From Alentia gelatinosa (taxonomy: Eukaryota > Annelida > Polychaeta > Phyllodocida > Polynoidae): DNA of 64,000 bases. Positions 11,985 to 22,740 of the stretch are shown piece by piece. The notes beneath the pieces were generated by a model. It was not told the origin of the DNA. It saw nothing but the letters and a program-made list of their open reading frames with translations, and ran no database searches. The translations under genes were made by a program, and so were the position numbers. The stretch covers positions 15,041,088-15,105,087 of the forward strand of contig OX465579.1 in NCBI GenBank assembly GCA_950022655.1. The letters run 5' to 3'. Position 1 is the stretch's first letter, and each line of letters starts with the position of its first letter.

Positions 11985-12128
11985 TTTCGGGTATATAGTA
12001 AATATAGAATGACCTTTCATGCTTGTACAAATTATAGTAATTTACTCAAACACCTCGTTCCGTTTGAACTGTGAATTATCATCTCATTTTGTAGCTTGTA
12101 CAGCATGGTCAGGGCGTTCTATATACTT
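11985..12128 (+). repeat. Family U repeat copy 1
   Basis: TTTCGGGTATATAGTAAATA followed by GCTTGTACAAA and GTTCTATATA matches copies at 18018 and 61955. A weaker relative starts at 11661 (TTTCGGGTATAGATAGACAT). The boundaries are unclear. Confidence 0.55.
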
Positions 12129-12550
12129 ATCTCACCCCGGTATTTTTCTCCATAGGCTTAACGTTAGGAACTCGTACTCCAGGGCCGTGAAAGTATTGTA
12201 CCTAATACTCAATGGCTAATTTGGCGAGTTATTCCAGCAATAAAGGATGTTATACGGGGTGAGAAAAAATCTGGGAGCTGTTTCAAAAGTCGGGAGGGTG
12301 CTAAATGAGAGTACTCATCGCCAATGCGAGAGGCCAACAATGGAACTTGAGGCGTCGCTGTCGAGGTGGAGGTGCCGCTCTCTATGGGATATTGGTAGTA
12401 GTTTTGCTGCCGCTTTGATTTGAGGTGCCGCTCACTGTTGCCGGCCTCTCGCTTTCAAAATGTGACGTGCCGCTGGCGAGACCTCACTCGACTTTTGAAA
12501 CAGCTCCCAGAAACCCACTCGATGGGAATAACATCTCGTGGGTTTCATTC
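12129..12550 (+). mobile_element. Family H two-part element H9, interrupted by V
   Basis: The module runs from ATCTCACCCCGGTATTTTTC through CATAGGCTTAACGTTAGGAA to GGGGTGAGAAAAAAT. A short hairpin at 12511-12550 (GAAACCCACTCGATG and CATCTCGTGGGTTTC) follows. Element V sits exactly at the module-hairpin joint. Confidence 0.7.
12274..12507 (+). mobile_element. Family V element with perfect 22-bp terminal inverted repeat
   Basis: CTGGGAGCTGTTTCAAAAGT(CG) at 12271-12292 is the exact reverse complement of 12489-12510. If the outer CTG and CAG are a 3-bp CWG target duplication, the element proper is 234 bp. Other H elements read AAATTCAGAAAC at this joint, with a single CAG, which supports that reading. 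The interior repeats GGTGCCGCTC words. No ORF was found. Confidence 0.75.
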
Positions 12551-13257
12551 TAAATATAAGTATTATGTAATTACCGACATTTTCGCTTCCCTGTTACACT
12601 GGCCACCAGAGCAAAGGCTTGCTGCGAAAGGGAACCCAACAGCGGTGCCATCCTAGTCAAAAGGGGATGTAAGGGAGATGCAGGGGTAAAGATTTGGCAT
12701 GACAGCGGACAAACAGCGGCGTGCATCTCGAGTATGGGTGTTAATACAGTTTTCAGCTGGTCATCAGCATTCAGAACTATGCACGCACTGACAACAGCGA
12801 AATCTTTAAACACTGGTTGCTTCTCTCTTGGTAAGAAGCCAAGAAAACTACAGTTCTATATTATATTTACAGCATGGCTGAAAGTGAATCATGAGAGGAA
12901 ATGTACATCTGAGACGAGAAATAAAATAGAAATAGCAAGTTGAAAATGTCTCTACATGGGACTCTCACTCTTGTGGCACTTAAATATCCATACTTCTTTT
13001 CTTGGCGATACAACTACTTGTTTAGCTACAAAAAGATAAGCATAGTACTGACATTTTTATTGACATTACATTATGAGCCTCGTCAGTGAATGATTCATGG
13101 CATGCCATGAATCATTCTTCAGTAGCAATGAATTATGTAAAATATCATCGGGCTTTTCGTGCGCAGTGTGTTTGGTCGATGAAAAAGGAAACCCTCAGTA
13201 AACGTATTCGCGATTGCGTTCCTTCAAATCTATATCCTCAGTTTTTATAATATCAGC

Positions 13258-13565
13258 TTTTATCCTAACCCTAATACAAAATCCCATAGGCTTAACATTG
13301 AGTTTCCGTATGACACGCTGACTGGCATACAGAGTTTTATATGCCACTAGTGGCATACAGACCTGTTATCACGTAATATTCTAATATCGAGGAGAAGGAG
13401 TAAGATAAAATCAATTATCCTACCCCTAACATAAAATCCCGTAGGCTTAACATTGAGTTTCCGTATGACACGCTGACTGGCATACAGGGCTTTATATGCC
13501 ACTAGTGGCATACAGACCTGTTATCACATAATATTCCAAAATTGAGGAGATGGGGTAGGATCAAA
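13258..13565 (+). repeat. Two tandem family I modules
   Basis: Modules at 13258-13410 and 13414-13565 are ~156 bp apart. Each is bounded by TTATCCTAACCC or TTATCCTACCCC and GAGATGGGGTAGGAT-type ends. Each contains CATAGGCTTAACATTGAGTT and the palindrome TATGCCACTAGTGGCATACA. Both belong to the hairpin at 13567-13713. Confidence 0.85.
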
Positions 13566-13566
13566 T

Positions 13567-13713
13567 CAAAACCTGATTTGTTTTAATCTTGGCTACCGTA
13601 TGCCACGATTGGAGTTTGGCATAGTGACTTCAAGAGGCAAAGCCGAGTGTAGTCCAGAGCCAAAACTCCAGTCGTGGCATACGGTGGCCAAGATTAAAAC
13701 TCATACAGTTTTA
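13567..13713. repeat. Family I hairpin (147 bp)
   Basis: Arms of ~54 bases run through TTTTAATCTTGGCTACCGTA on the left and TACGGTGGCCAAGATTAAAA on the right. The loop contains AGAGGCAAAGCCGAGTG. The stem word GTGGCATAC also occurs inside the adjacent modules. Confidence 0.9.
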
Positions 13714-13844
13714 CGTTAATATTGAAATTAGCAGTTCCAAATGTGTATTCGACAGCCATTTTCGACAGGTCCCGATGGGTTTTTCTCTTGCTAAATTAAG
13801 GGTTGAGAATAAGACTTCAGAAGAAGATGAAAATAGACATGCAC

Positions 13845-14118
13845 ATTTATTATGCATCTAATACAAAGTGGCTGTAAAAAACACATTGGAGTATGTATCA
13901 CCATACCTGGAGCATACAGATATGTTGTATGCTCCGGTTCTGATAAAGTGTGCATGCTGAAAAAAGAGTGCATATTGAAAAATGGTGCGAACCTAAAATG
14001 AACTAATATTAGTATGCCACTTTTCGGGAATAGGTGGATAATAGATACAATATAGACTGGTTTCAGTCTGTTGTATGCTCCTTGGAGTTGACTCTTCGCA
14101 ATATCCACACGCTCAGAT
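13845..14118 (+). mobile_element. Family W element W2, one hairpin arm only
   Basis: The module 13845-14047 lies between ATTTATTATGCATC and GGTGGATAATAGAT, with GGAGCATACAGATATGTTGT inside. It is followed by a single arm ending near 14118. The 13-base word TGTTGTATGCTCC is in both module and arm. The other arm is missing where H1 begins. Confidence 0.7.
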
Positions 14119-14124
14119 TAAAAA

Positions 14125-14396
14125 AGAAACCAACAAGGTTTGGTCAAAGTCCTCGTTCTCCACGAGTTTTATGCGAAGTGATATGAACGAGGCGGCAGCT
14201 TAGTGAATATCACCTAGCATTCAAACGAGTTGGAGAATGACTTCTTTGACCAAAAAGAGTTGCTTTCTGTATTCATCTCACCCCTGTACACACTTAAAGA
14301 ATGGAAAACACACAGTCACGGACTGTAATACCCGTAGGGGCATGGAGAACGAGTTCCCAATGTTAAGCCTATGGGACAAAAATACCAGGGTAGAGA
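14125..14396 (+). mobile_element. Family H two-part element H1
   Basis: The hairpin 14125-14269 has ~45-base arms, AGAAACCAACAAGGTTTGGT to GAGTTGCTTTCT, with an ACGAGGCGGCAGC loop. It is followed by a module from CATCTCACCCCTG to ACCAGGGTAGAGATA. GGAGAACGAG is found in the module and, as CTCGTTCTCC, in the stem. H7 at 39651 has the same arrangement. Confidence 0.85.
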
Positions 14397-14402
14397 TATA
14401 GG

Positions 14403-14552
14403 AGAAAACGCCCTAACTGTGGCCGAACTATGTCTTAGTTTGAGGTCACCTATCACCGACGTTCGCCCCGACGCCGTAAGCGAAGGGCCGAACGTCGGCG
14501 ATAGGTGACCGAGAACTAAGACATAGTTCTGGCCACAGTCAGGGCGTTTTCT
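14403..14552. repeat. 150-bp near-perfect hairpin
   Basis: Arms of ~63 bases begin AGAAAACGCCCTAACTGTGG and end CCACAGTCAGGGCGTTTTCT, with only a handful of mismatches. It shares a recognisable outer stem with the hairpin at 41761-41880 (AAACGyCCT..ACTsTGGmCGAA), while the inner stem differs. Confidence 0.95.
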
Positions 14553-14629
14553 TATTATTACATACCTTAATTCGATCAGAAACACGCCATTTATCGAGTT
14601 CCTAAGTCACAACCGCTCCATATTGACAC

Positions 14630-14720
14630 TGTCTGCTACAAACCGGAAGTAGTGCAGGATCTGTGAATCACGCATGCGCGATAGGCCGCAACTCGCCCAG
14701 CGGATGTTTGGCCGCTATTT
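14630..14720. promoter_or_regulatory. Promoter-like NRF1/ETS cluster
   Basis: ACCGGAAGT (ETS core) at 14642-14650 and CGCATGCGCG (NRF1-type palindrome) at 14671-14680 lie 20 bases apart in a CpG-rich stretch reaching ~14850. A CRE-like TGACGTCG is at ~14993. This pairing is typical of animal housekeeping promoters. No transcript can be assigned. The nearest ATG (14844, ATGAATTTCGC) opens only a 13-codon frame. Confidence 0.45.
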
Positions 14721-15157
14721 GGTACGAGTGCGGTTAGCAGAAGATACGATTGGAGAGGGTTAGGCGTGTGTGGAGGCGGACAAACCGGGAACCAGCGTAA
14801 GCGTGTCTGTGCGTCCCCCGCTGTGGATCGTGTTGTTATTATCGATGAATTTCGCATATTTGAGCAGTTTAAACGGTGTCTGGTGAATCCAAATCGTTAG
14901 CTACTTCGATATTTGGTCAGTATGCACTTGTAGTTGTAACGGGGGCGTGTATCGCGAGTTTAAAGTCCTCCGACATGTTGTTTTTAGTCGCGATGACGTC
15001 GAATACGCACGCCTAGCGTGGTGCGGCGAGTTAGTTACATACACGTTAGAATCGTGCAGTGCGACAAAGCGCAGTGTAGTGGGCCGTAGTCGCGATATAC
15101 TACACCCCCGTGAGCGGGTAGTATTTCACTGACGTTCGGCTATAGGTATGTAATAAT

Positions 15158-15495
15158 ACACAATATTCACTGGTTTCCAATACAAGCCGCCGTATGCTCC
15201 GAGGAGTTGACACGTAGTTATATCCGAGCGTATGCGAGGATATTGCGTAGAGTCAACTCCGAGGAGCATACAACCGCTTTTATCTGAAACCAGTCTATAT
15301 TGTATTTATTATCCACCTTTTCTGGGTAGGTGGCAAGTCGATATCAGTTCGTTTTAGTTATGCATTATTTTTCCCCACGCACTATTTTTCCGTATGCGCC
15401 ACCCGGAGCATATAACATATCTGTATGCACCGGGTATGTCCATACAAACTCCCTATGTGTTTTCTATGGACACTTTGTATTAGGTGGATAATAAA
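15158..15495. mobile_element. Family W two-part element W3
   Basis: The hairpin 15158-15302 has arms TACACAATATTCACTGGTTT and AAACCAGTCTATATTGTA, with GTATGCTCCGAGGAGTTGAC mirrored inside. The module 15305-15495 runs from TTTATTATCCACC to GGTGGATAATAAAG and contains CCCGGAGCATATAACATATC. GGAGCATA is shared by stem and module. Confidence 0.85.
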
Positions 15496-16133
15496 GATAT
15501 TTATGCTTCATTTCTTCGGAGCATACAGCCGCCTGTAACTGAAGGCAGTCAATGTTGTGTATGTATGCAAGTTCCACAACCCGGCATTTAGAGAAGACAA
15601 TTATGGGTGGAGATTCTTGGATTTTGCACCACCTGTTGACTTTCAGCCATAAAAGGCTAAATATCTTCTAGTGTAAACGCCAAGTACATGGCAACTGCAG
15701 ACTGTTTGATTATGTCAGGTTACGCAATTTGACAACACATGACAACAATACCACATTCTCTTACGCTGGTGACTATTCCAATCCATCTTGAATTAGTCTT
15801 CTAGACAGGTGGTGAAGGATAGATTAATCGAGGTGCATTTGAGTGCAAATAGGTTGTCTAGGTTAAACACTCGAGGACACTCTTACAAGGTTACATAATC
15901 GAGCACCACCTGATGACTATGGGCTATGGGAAATGTTAAAATAAGCCAGTTTTTCTAAGTCAGCTATTTAGTTTAGCCATAAAGTTTTATCATAAAGTAT
16001 GCACAATCAACATACACGGTCTCGAATTTTACAAACTTTTTCTTTTTTTAAAGGTTATATTTGCATTCAATGTGTAACAGTTGTTCTTTAGAGCAAACAT
16101 TTTCATACAATTGTTAACAATATATGCTGGTAT

Positions 16134-16708
16134 CACTGCGCGAAAAACCCTTATTTGCATATATATACGTCCAGCGTATATAGCTATGATTTTGCGTATA
16201 GTTAGTCCTATTTCCCATCATGTATGCGCTTATTTATAGACGTATATACGTAACATATATATGTTGCAGTCATATATATGTTATTTATACGCCTGATTCT
16301 GTTGTAATCATGCCTAAATGGTCTATGAAGTATCTGTTTTTTCACGCAGTGTACGACACAGATGAGTGGTCAGAAATTGAAGGGGGGGGGGGGGGAGACA
16401 GGGTGGTGGGGCAGGGTGGCCAGGTGACGAACGTTTTTTTTTAATCAGTATACATATATATGCCAAACATATATCATATGTATACAACCAGCATATACTT
16501 GTCACGCAGAGGATATTTCTTCTCATATATACGACTTGCGGCAAATACAGCCATTATGCTTCCGTATACATGGAAAACACATTTGTATATGCCGCATACA
16601 CTGGCGTGAAATATGGATATATGCATATACAAATATATCAATTCAGATCGGATACATGCATTTACACGGTGGCATATATGTGAAATAAGTGGGGTTTTTC
16701 TTGCAGTG
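16134..16708 (+). mobile_element. Family G element G2 (CACTA-like MITE)
   Basis: It starts CACTGCGCGAAAAACCC, ends GGGGTTTTTCTTGCAGTG, and is flanked by TAT at 16131-16133 and 16709-16711. The interior is full of ATATATG and CGTATA words. A 14-G tract lies at 16382-16395. CACTR ends with 3-bp duplications are the hallmark of CACTA/EnSpm elements. No transposase frame was found. Confidence 0.75.
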
Positions 16709-17248
16709 TATGGCAACATAGTATCAATAAATGTTGAATTTATCGTTTAGCTCTACTACAAAACCAGTACAAGTCTAATTAAGTTTTTATCTCCAGTATC
16801 TTCATATTTATTCTCACATTTACTCTCATTATACTATTATCTTACACAAACATTGATGATTATGTGAATATTTGGATATTTACAACCATGGGTACGAAAG
16901 GTCTGCATGGTCGTTTGGAGCTATACCACAAGGAAAACTGTCTTATCCTTAAATGAATATTCTTCTTGAACATATTTTTAGATTAAGGTTCTTCACTAAA
17001 GAGAGTAATACGTGCATTTTGATCAGCCTTTTGGGAATACAAGAATAATAATCCAGTATGTACAGGAACACAAAGTTTCCGTTTCTGCAGAAACTGAAAC
17101 CAAATACAGCCACATTGACTTGGTGGAATAAATAATGAAGTGGTGCTGTGCCTCACTAATGAAAAGAGACATCAAGACTTCCCTTAATGAGACGTTGGAG
17201 CAGAGAACTCTTAATGAAAAAGCTGATGAGCCCCAACACCCTTACACC

Positions 17249-17430
17249 TTATGCGTGGTTTAATGAGTAGAACACGGGGGTGGTTGCTCTTAGGGTGCGG
17301 GTTCGACTCCCATAAGGCCAGCTCTGCTGTCAAATGCACCTCAGCCGCTGATTGATTAAAACAAGGGTCCTGACCCCATCTCCTTGATAGCAGTGAATCA
17401 CTTCTCGCTGGTCATCCAATGGAGATCATA
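17249..17430 (+). mobile_element. tRNA-derived SINE-like element
   Basis: TGGTTTAATGAGTAGAAC at 17256-17273 fits a pol III A box/D arm. GGTTCGACTCC at 17300-17310 fits the B box, 44 bases downstream as in tRNAs. The anticodon and acceptor stems do not close, so it is not a working tRNA. ~110 bases of non-tRNA body follow. The 3' limit is uncertain. Confidence 0.5.
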
Positions 17431-18017
17431 TAAACTGATATCAATGACCGTTTTGAATTAGAATTTTTCTTTATATATAAATGGGTATTTTTCTGTTCTA
17501 ACTAAAATGAAATTTGCAATTTTTTTTATATATTTTTTTTTATATTGCAGTGTTTATTTAAAAGGTCATTGAGGTATACAGTGGGTAATATTATTAACAA
17601 CATTTAGTCTAAGCAGTAGTCCAAACATGTCATAATTTTAGAGATTCTCTGGAGTACACATTTTGCGTTTTGAACTTCTCTAATCGAACACCACATTTTT
17701 TTTTTTACAGGTAAGGCATTTGAGTTAAAGATTTGTATATTCATAAATTGGTAGACAAGATTCAAAGTCTGATCTGTAGTATAGTACAGGACAAGAAATT
17801 TGCAATTTAGTTCAGAAAACTCATTTTATCTGTTATCATATGATACATGTATCTATCTATAAATGCTCAATGTATTGTACTTTAATATGTGAATACACAC
17901 CGTTTCGCCATATAACAAAAGAAATACCGTACGGAAACACTGTTCCGAACGGCAAAACACGGAACACTGTTCCGTTCCGTTGATTGTTAGTACCAATTTA
18001 TGTTTGTTATTTTGATC

Positions 18018-18145
18018 AATTTCGGGTATATAGAAAATATAGAACTACTTACCATGCTCATACAAACCACAAAACTCGATGACGGTTTCCGGTTTAGGCT
18101 GGTGAAACTCGATTACCTTTAGCTGGAATAAGTTAATTTGGTGAC
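18018..18145 (+). repeat. Family U repeat copy 2
   Basis: TTTCGGGTATATAGAAAATA, ACTACTTACCATGCTCATAC and a downstream TTGGTGAC word align with the 11985 and 61955 copies. It is preceded by duplicated GGAACACTGTTCCG palindromes (17935-17980). Confidence 0.55.
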
Positions 18146-18447
18146 AAAAATGACTAAGCCGGCGGTCTTTTAAATAACAAGGCTTTACTGCACTTTATCC
18201 CAATGAAAGTATACACTTGGTGGGTGGGTGTGACAGTAACATGTTTTTAAGCATATGCAACTGACTAAATCGAGGCTTAGAAGTTACTTCAAAGAGGAGA
18301 CTTCTATTCAATTAGTTTTGCCACTATTCTCCCCAAAGTCCTCAATTAGCCAAAAACATAGATTTCATTTCAATACTATTATGGGTCAGCCTTGATCGTT
18401 AGAACATCCCAATGTGAGAGGAATAGAGGGAAACTATGTTCCGGTGA

Positions 18448-18838
18448 GCAAAAGTTCAAAGTTACGAGGTATGGCTCGGAAAAATTACTTCCCAAGGCCT
18501 TGGCCGCGGGCAGTAATTTTTCCGAGCCATAGGCCTGGCGTCCACCTACTACGATAGAAATTTAGACCTACCGATATGGCACCGATACAAAAAGCAAATA
18601 TCGGAGACATATCGGGAAGGTGCAAAATCGTAGACCTATGTCTAGACATGCCAATCCGATACGCACTGTATGGGGTTTTTATCGGTGTCTAATCGCAGCA
18701 ACGTGGTCAACTGCCCCGACATTGGGGGACCTCCCGACGCGATTTTTGTTTTTTATCGGGAGGTGCATCGTAGACCATATTGGTGCCATATCGTGGTAGG
18801 TGGACGCCGGGCCTTACCGAGTAACTTTGACTTTTGAT
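18448..18838. repeat. Fold-back split by element A3
   Basis: The left arm 18448-18489 (CAAAAGTTCAAAGTTACGAG then TATGGCTCGGAAAAATTACT) pairs with AGTAATTTTTCCGAGCCATA at 18512-18531. Beyond A3 it pairs with ACCGAGTAACTTTGACTTTTG at 18816-18836. The stem is ~41 bp, and the right arm is interrupted by A3. Confidence 0.85.
18532..18813 (+). mobile_element. Family A element A3 inside a hairpin arm
   Basis: It is a complete 282-bp copy with GGCCTGGCGTCCACCTACTA and GGTGGACGCCGGGCC ends. The unbroken opposite arm of the host fold-back reads gccATAcctcg, giving the pre-insertion site. Flanks are ATA and TTA. Confidence 0.9.
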
Positions 18839-18969
18839 TATCAGTACTTGGTTTCCCTATTCCTATATACCTTAGAATATTGATAAAAATGATTATTTCT
18901 TTTCCTGCGATAGCCCCCAAAACAATTACCACCCTTATCGAGTAACTGCAATAACTATGTTTTCGTCCC

Positions 18970-19150
18970 ACTGCTTTTTATGTCACGTGGTCAGGCCGGG
19001 ACGAAAACGTCAGCCTGGGACGAAAACGTCAGCCTGGGATGAAAACGTCAGCCTCGCTACCTAACTTATAATTACTGCACCCCTAGCAGCGGTATGTAAC
19101 TATAGAGGTTTCGGAAATGGGTATATAGGAATATTAAAAGAAACACGGGT
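18970..19150 (+). repeat. Family Z repeat with 19-bp triplication
   Basis: CAGCCTGGGACGAAAACGT repeats about three times at 18988-19050. It is followed by ACCCCTAGCAGCGGTATGTA, which aligns with the copy at 36108-36260, where the unit is single. Confidence 0.75.
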
Positions 19151-19820
19151 AGCAGTCATAATCCCACTGCAGGAAATTTAGCAGCATCAGGCCGGAATAA
19201 ATCATAGAGATATATAGGTGCATGCAGGATGTTCTGAATCCAGGATATAAGCGATGTCCAATTTATGAGATTTAAATTGCTTGTCAGCAAACTGTGCTAT
19301 GCTCACTAAGTATAAATAAATGTTCACTCTACAGAATTTTGCGGTGTTGTTGGTTTGCGATAATTCTTCCCCTTATTACAGGAGGTAGGTTGTTCCATAA
19401 TGTAGCTCCATGATAATTTAGGCATTTCTTAAACATATTTAGTTCTTGTGTTCACATTTGTATTTTTTAAAAGATCCTGGTTTCTTGATATTTTGAACAT
19501 TGTTAACAATATATGATATCTTCTCCTGTCCAATAAGTATATTTTATCTAAATTGCTTGACGGAGAAATGTGCAACTTATATTTTTATGAAACCCCCTTG
19601 TTCTTTAGCACCTGAAGTTACCTCAAGATTTAGTACGGCTTATTCATAGTATAAAGAGACTGAAAATTTATTTCTTGAGGATGCACCACTTGCATAGGAA
19701 ATTCCGCAGGAATATATATACTTCTTACAAATATACTACAGCAAGAAGTGGCAAATAGCAGGTGTTTCCTAAAGGATAAAGGCACCTCTCAGGGGTATAG
19801 ATTGAAATGCTTTCACGAGC

Positions 19821-20187
19821 TTTATCCTACCCCTAATAAAAAACCGCCATAGACTTAACATAGGGAAATTTTATGTGGCAGGCAGTGACATAAAGTGTTT
19901 TTTATGCCACTAGAGTAATAACAATATTGACCAATCAGAGAACAGGATGTCAGCTACTATGAAAAAAGTTCTGTTGGTCGTTGACTCAATATTTATCTTT
20001 TTAACAGTAATACAAAAGCATAGATGGGGTAGGATAAATACGAAACTGAACTCGAGTTGGACTTGTCAATGTCTATGCCACTATGGTCAGGTCTGCTCCT
20101 CACTTCACTAGGCTACGCCTCGTGTAGTAATACACGACCTTCCCGTCGTGGCATAAACATTGTCAAGTCTAACTCTCGTTTGGTTTC
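19821..20187 (+). mobile_element. Family I two-part element I3
   Basis: The module 19821-20038 lies between TTTATCCTACCCC and GATGGGGTAGGATAAAT. A smaller hairpin (AATATTGACCAATCAGAGAA and its inverse) is inserted at 19928-19992. The outer hairpin 20042-20187 has ~44-base arms, GAAACTGAACTCGAGTTGGA to CGTTTGGTTTC. TATGCCACTA is shared by module and stem. Confidence 0.85.
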
Positions 20188-20914
20188 TACTAATTATCTT
20201 TACTGCTAGTAAATTTGTAAATTTGTGTTTTTGTGTATTTTCTCTCATCACCCCAGATATTACAAATATTGAGTGTGCCTCTGTCCATGTGTATTAATTC
20301 ATATGTCTAAGTTTGAATATCAACAGTTACCATTTTTATCGTGTAGAATCGATGATATATACCAATGATGCTGCAAAATTAGTCACCATTTTTAATTATT
20401 CATATCTTTATATACGGTACCAAAGGAGATATTAAGTCGCAGTTTACAGAGTCGATGTAACTACATATATAATTCAGAATACTTTTTGGAATGAGATGAG
20501 GCAAGTACTTGATTCACAGAAAAAAATGGTTTAAAATAACACTATTCTTAAAGCTCTGCACTTCATCCAGCAGCATGGCCGTTTCGTAACACGTAATGTA
20601 TAGTAAATGCCACTAGATTGCCACTAATGCGGCCAAGCAGGAGTCTGTCTGTCCACAGAATTGTTTTAACAACACGAAAACATCCCAGCCATTCTACACT
20701 AGGTAAAAACCATCCGAAAAGCCTCTATAGGATTACACGAACATTCTGTAGGTCCTTTTTAATAATCCGAAACAAGGAAGCATATCAGGATGAAAAAAAG
20801 ACAAGCCACTCCTTAAGACGAAACCCAGAGAAGTGCAACTGAGACTCCAATACGATACCTCTAACAGACGGACTTGTTTTTCCTGTAATGAGAGAGCTAC
20901 TCGCGTATCTGATC

Positions 20915-21302
20915 GGAGCTGTTCGGAAAACTACTCGGAGCTGCTCGGAGTTGCTCGTATATCTCTTTGGAGCTGCTCGGAGTTGTTCGTGTATCTGCTC
21001 GCCGCTGCTCGGAACTGCTCGGAGCTTCTCGAAGCTGCTCGGTGCTGCTCGGAGCTGCTCGGTGCTACTCGGAGTTGCCCGTATATGTGCTCGGAGGTGC
21101 TCGGAACTGATCGTATATTTGCTAGGGATCCTCGGAGGTGCTTGTGTATCTGCTCGGAGCTGCTCGGTGCTACTCGGAGTTGCCCGGAGCTGCTCGTGTA
21201 TCTGTTCCCAGTTGCTCGGAACTGCTCGGAGCTTCTCGGAGCTGCTCAGGGCTACTCGGAGCTACTCGGAGCTGCTCGTGTTTCCGCTCGGAGCTGCTCG
21301 GT
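20915..21302 (+). repeat. Decamer minisatellite (AGCTGCTCGG)n
   Basis: About 35 imperfect 10-bp units, with frequent CTGCTCGTGTATCTGCTCGG spacer variants. The unit has no stop codon on either strand and 10 is not a multiple of 3. This produces the 220-aa and 196-aa Arg-Ser-Cys-Leu frames seen here, which I treat as artefacts. Confidence 0.9.
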
Positions 21303-21470
21303 ACCCACGCCGAAACGCCTCCAGCCATCGGGGGCGTGTTCACAGAGTACCCGGCGTGATGAGCGTGGTCACACCATCCACTCATCGGCCCCGGCTCCGT
21401 GTGGGCCCCGCCCGCCCGCCGCCCCCCGCCCTGAGCACCTCCCGAGACCAACGACAACAAGCAGTAGTGA
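21303..21470. other. GC-rich stretch after the minisatellite
   Basis: CpG-rich sequence with GCCCGCCCGCCGCC. No NRF1, ETS or YY1 motif was noticed. It could be part of the array's original locus or an old CpG island. Confidence 0.3.
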
Positions 21471-22740
21471 AGGAGTAAATATAGCATGTTACTGAGGACA
21501 ATCCTTTATAGGGACAAACCCCTAAATGGTAATTAAGTAGCACCATTGTCACAACGTTTAATACGCTATATAAAATGGGTAGCCTATTATTTGATGTATG
21601 TAATAGGATACAGCAATTAAAACCAAGAAATTATATAATTCATATATTCAGAGTATTTCGGGTATGTAAATCATATTACTACAATAAATCTGGGATCGTA
21701 TTAGAACATGTTAAAAGCATGCTAAAACAAATCCCAAAGAAACGTGCAGCATGGTATTTGGTCTACACTCTAAAAAGGCTGTTCTATCTGGCCGAATTCT
21801 CAGCCAAAATATGAGTCTGGCAGTGTCTGATTTACTATTCGGGTACCATCAGTGTAATGGAACACCATAACCAGGGAGGGGTTTTTAAAACTAAGAACGA
21901 TACTAGCTGAGCGATTACGAGTATGACCAACTTGAGGCGATAGTGACCACGATCGGAGTGCCAGTCCGTTTCCTAAATGGGGTCCTCGGAATTCCATTAG
22001 ATCTTCTGCGGCTTTTATCATATACTATTTTAGTGGAAAACATTTTGTTATAAAGGATCGAACCCATCTGGCAACGGAGCTAAAAAAGGTAAAACGTGTG
22101 ACCAATCCAAATACTCAAAATAAAGATATTTTCCTATTCATCTTGTAAGACCGTCCTCCATAAAGATGGACTACTTTAGGTAAGGAGAATGTAACAACGG
22201 CCATGATAAGATCATTCTTTTTTTCGTTCTTACTTTTCAAAACACCTCCCAGGGACCTGTTTCACTAGTTTCGTGACGTGTCTAGATGGTGTGTCCGGTT
22301 TCATAAGAACTAGACATTAGACTTCTTTTTGTCCGTTATTGCTTGCACTGTTGGTGCCGTTTTTCATGTCTGTCTAACACTTTTGTCATGAAACTAGGGA
22401 AACAGATCCATAATGTGTAGATTTGTCTAATTCTTATGTTTGGGGTCTGTCTTTTCCTAAGGGCAGCTACTTGTGTTATCACGAAATTAATGAAACAGGT
22501 CCCAGGTGAGATCAGTGCCGTCGCCAGCTGTCGGCAGCTGTCGGCAGCTGTCGGCTGCACTGTTCCACCATGCTTTGGTTATCCAAAGCATGCCGATTAT
22601 AGTACACCCGTTTTCTAATTTTTTTTTTATTAACTGGTGGTGTCCGATGCCTACAACATAAGGTCTGTGGCCTTGACCCTTGGCATTTTTACTCAGAGTG
22701 TCCGTTTTAAGGTAGCAGGTGTCTTTGAGGTGAATAAACG

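Noticed and set aside
12571..12813. 80-aa minus-strand frame with fairly normal composition
   Set aside because: There is no start, splice or homology support that I can state, and the length is within chance for the window.
17249..17321. Functional tRNA gene
   Set aside because: The A and B boxes are good, but the acceptor and anticodon stems do not form, so it is a SINE head or tRNA relic.
20833..21495. 220-aa and 196-aa plus-strand reading frames rich in Arg, Ser, Cys and Leu
   Set aside because: They are the decamer minisatellite read in different registers. The repeat unit has no stop codon in any frame.
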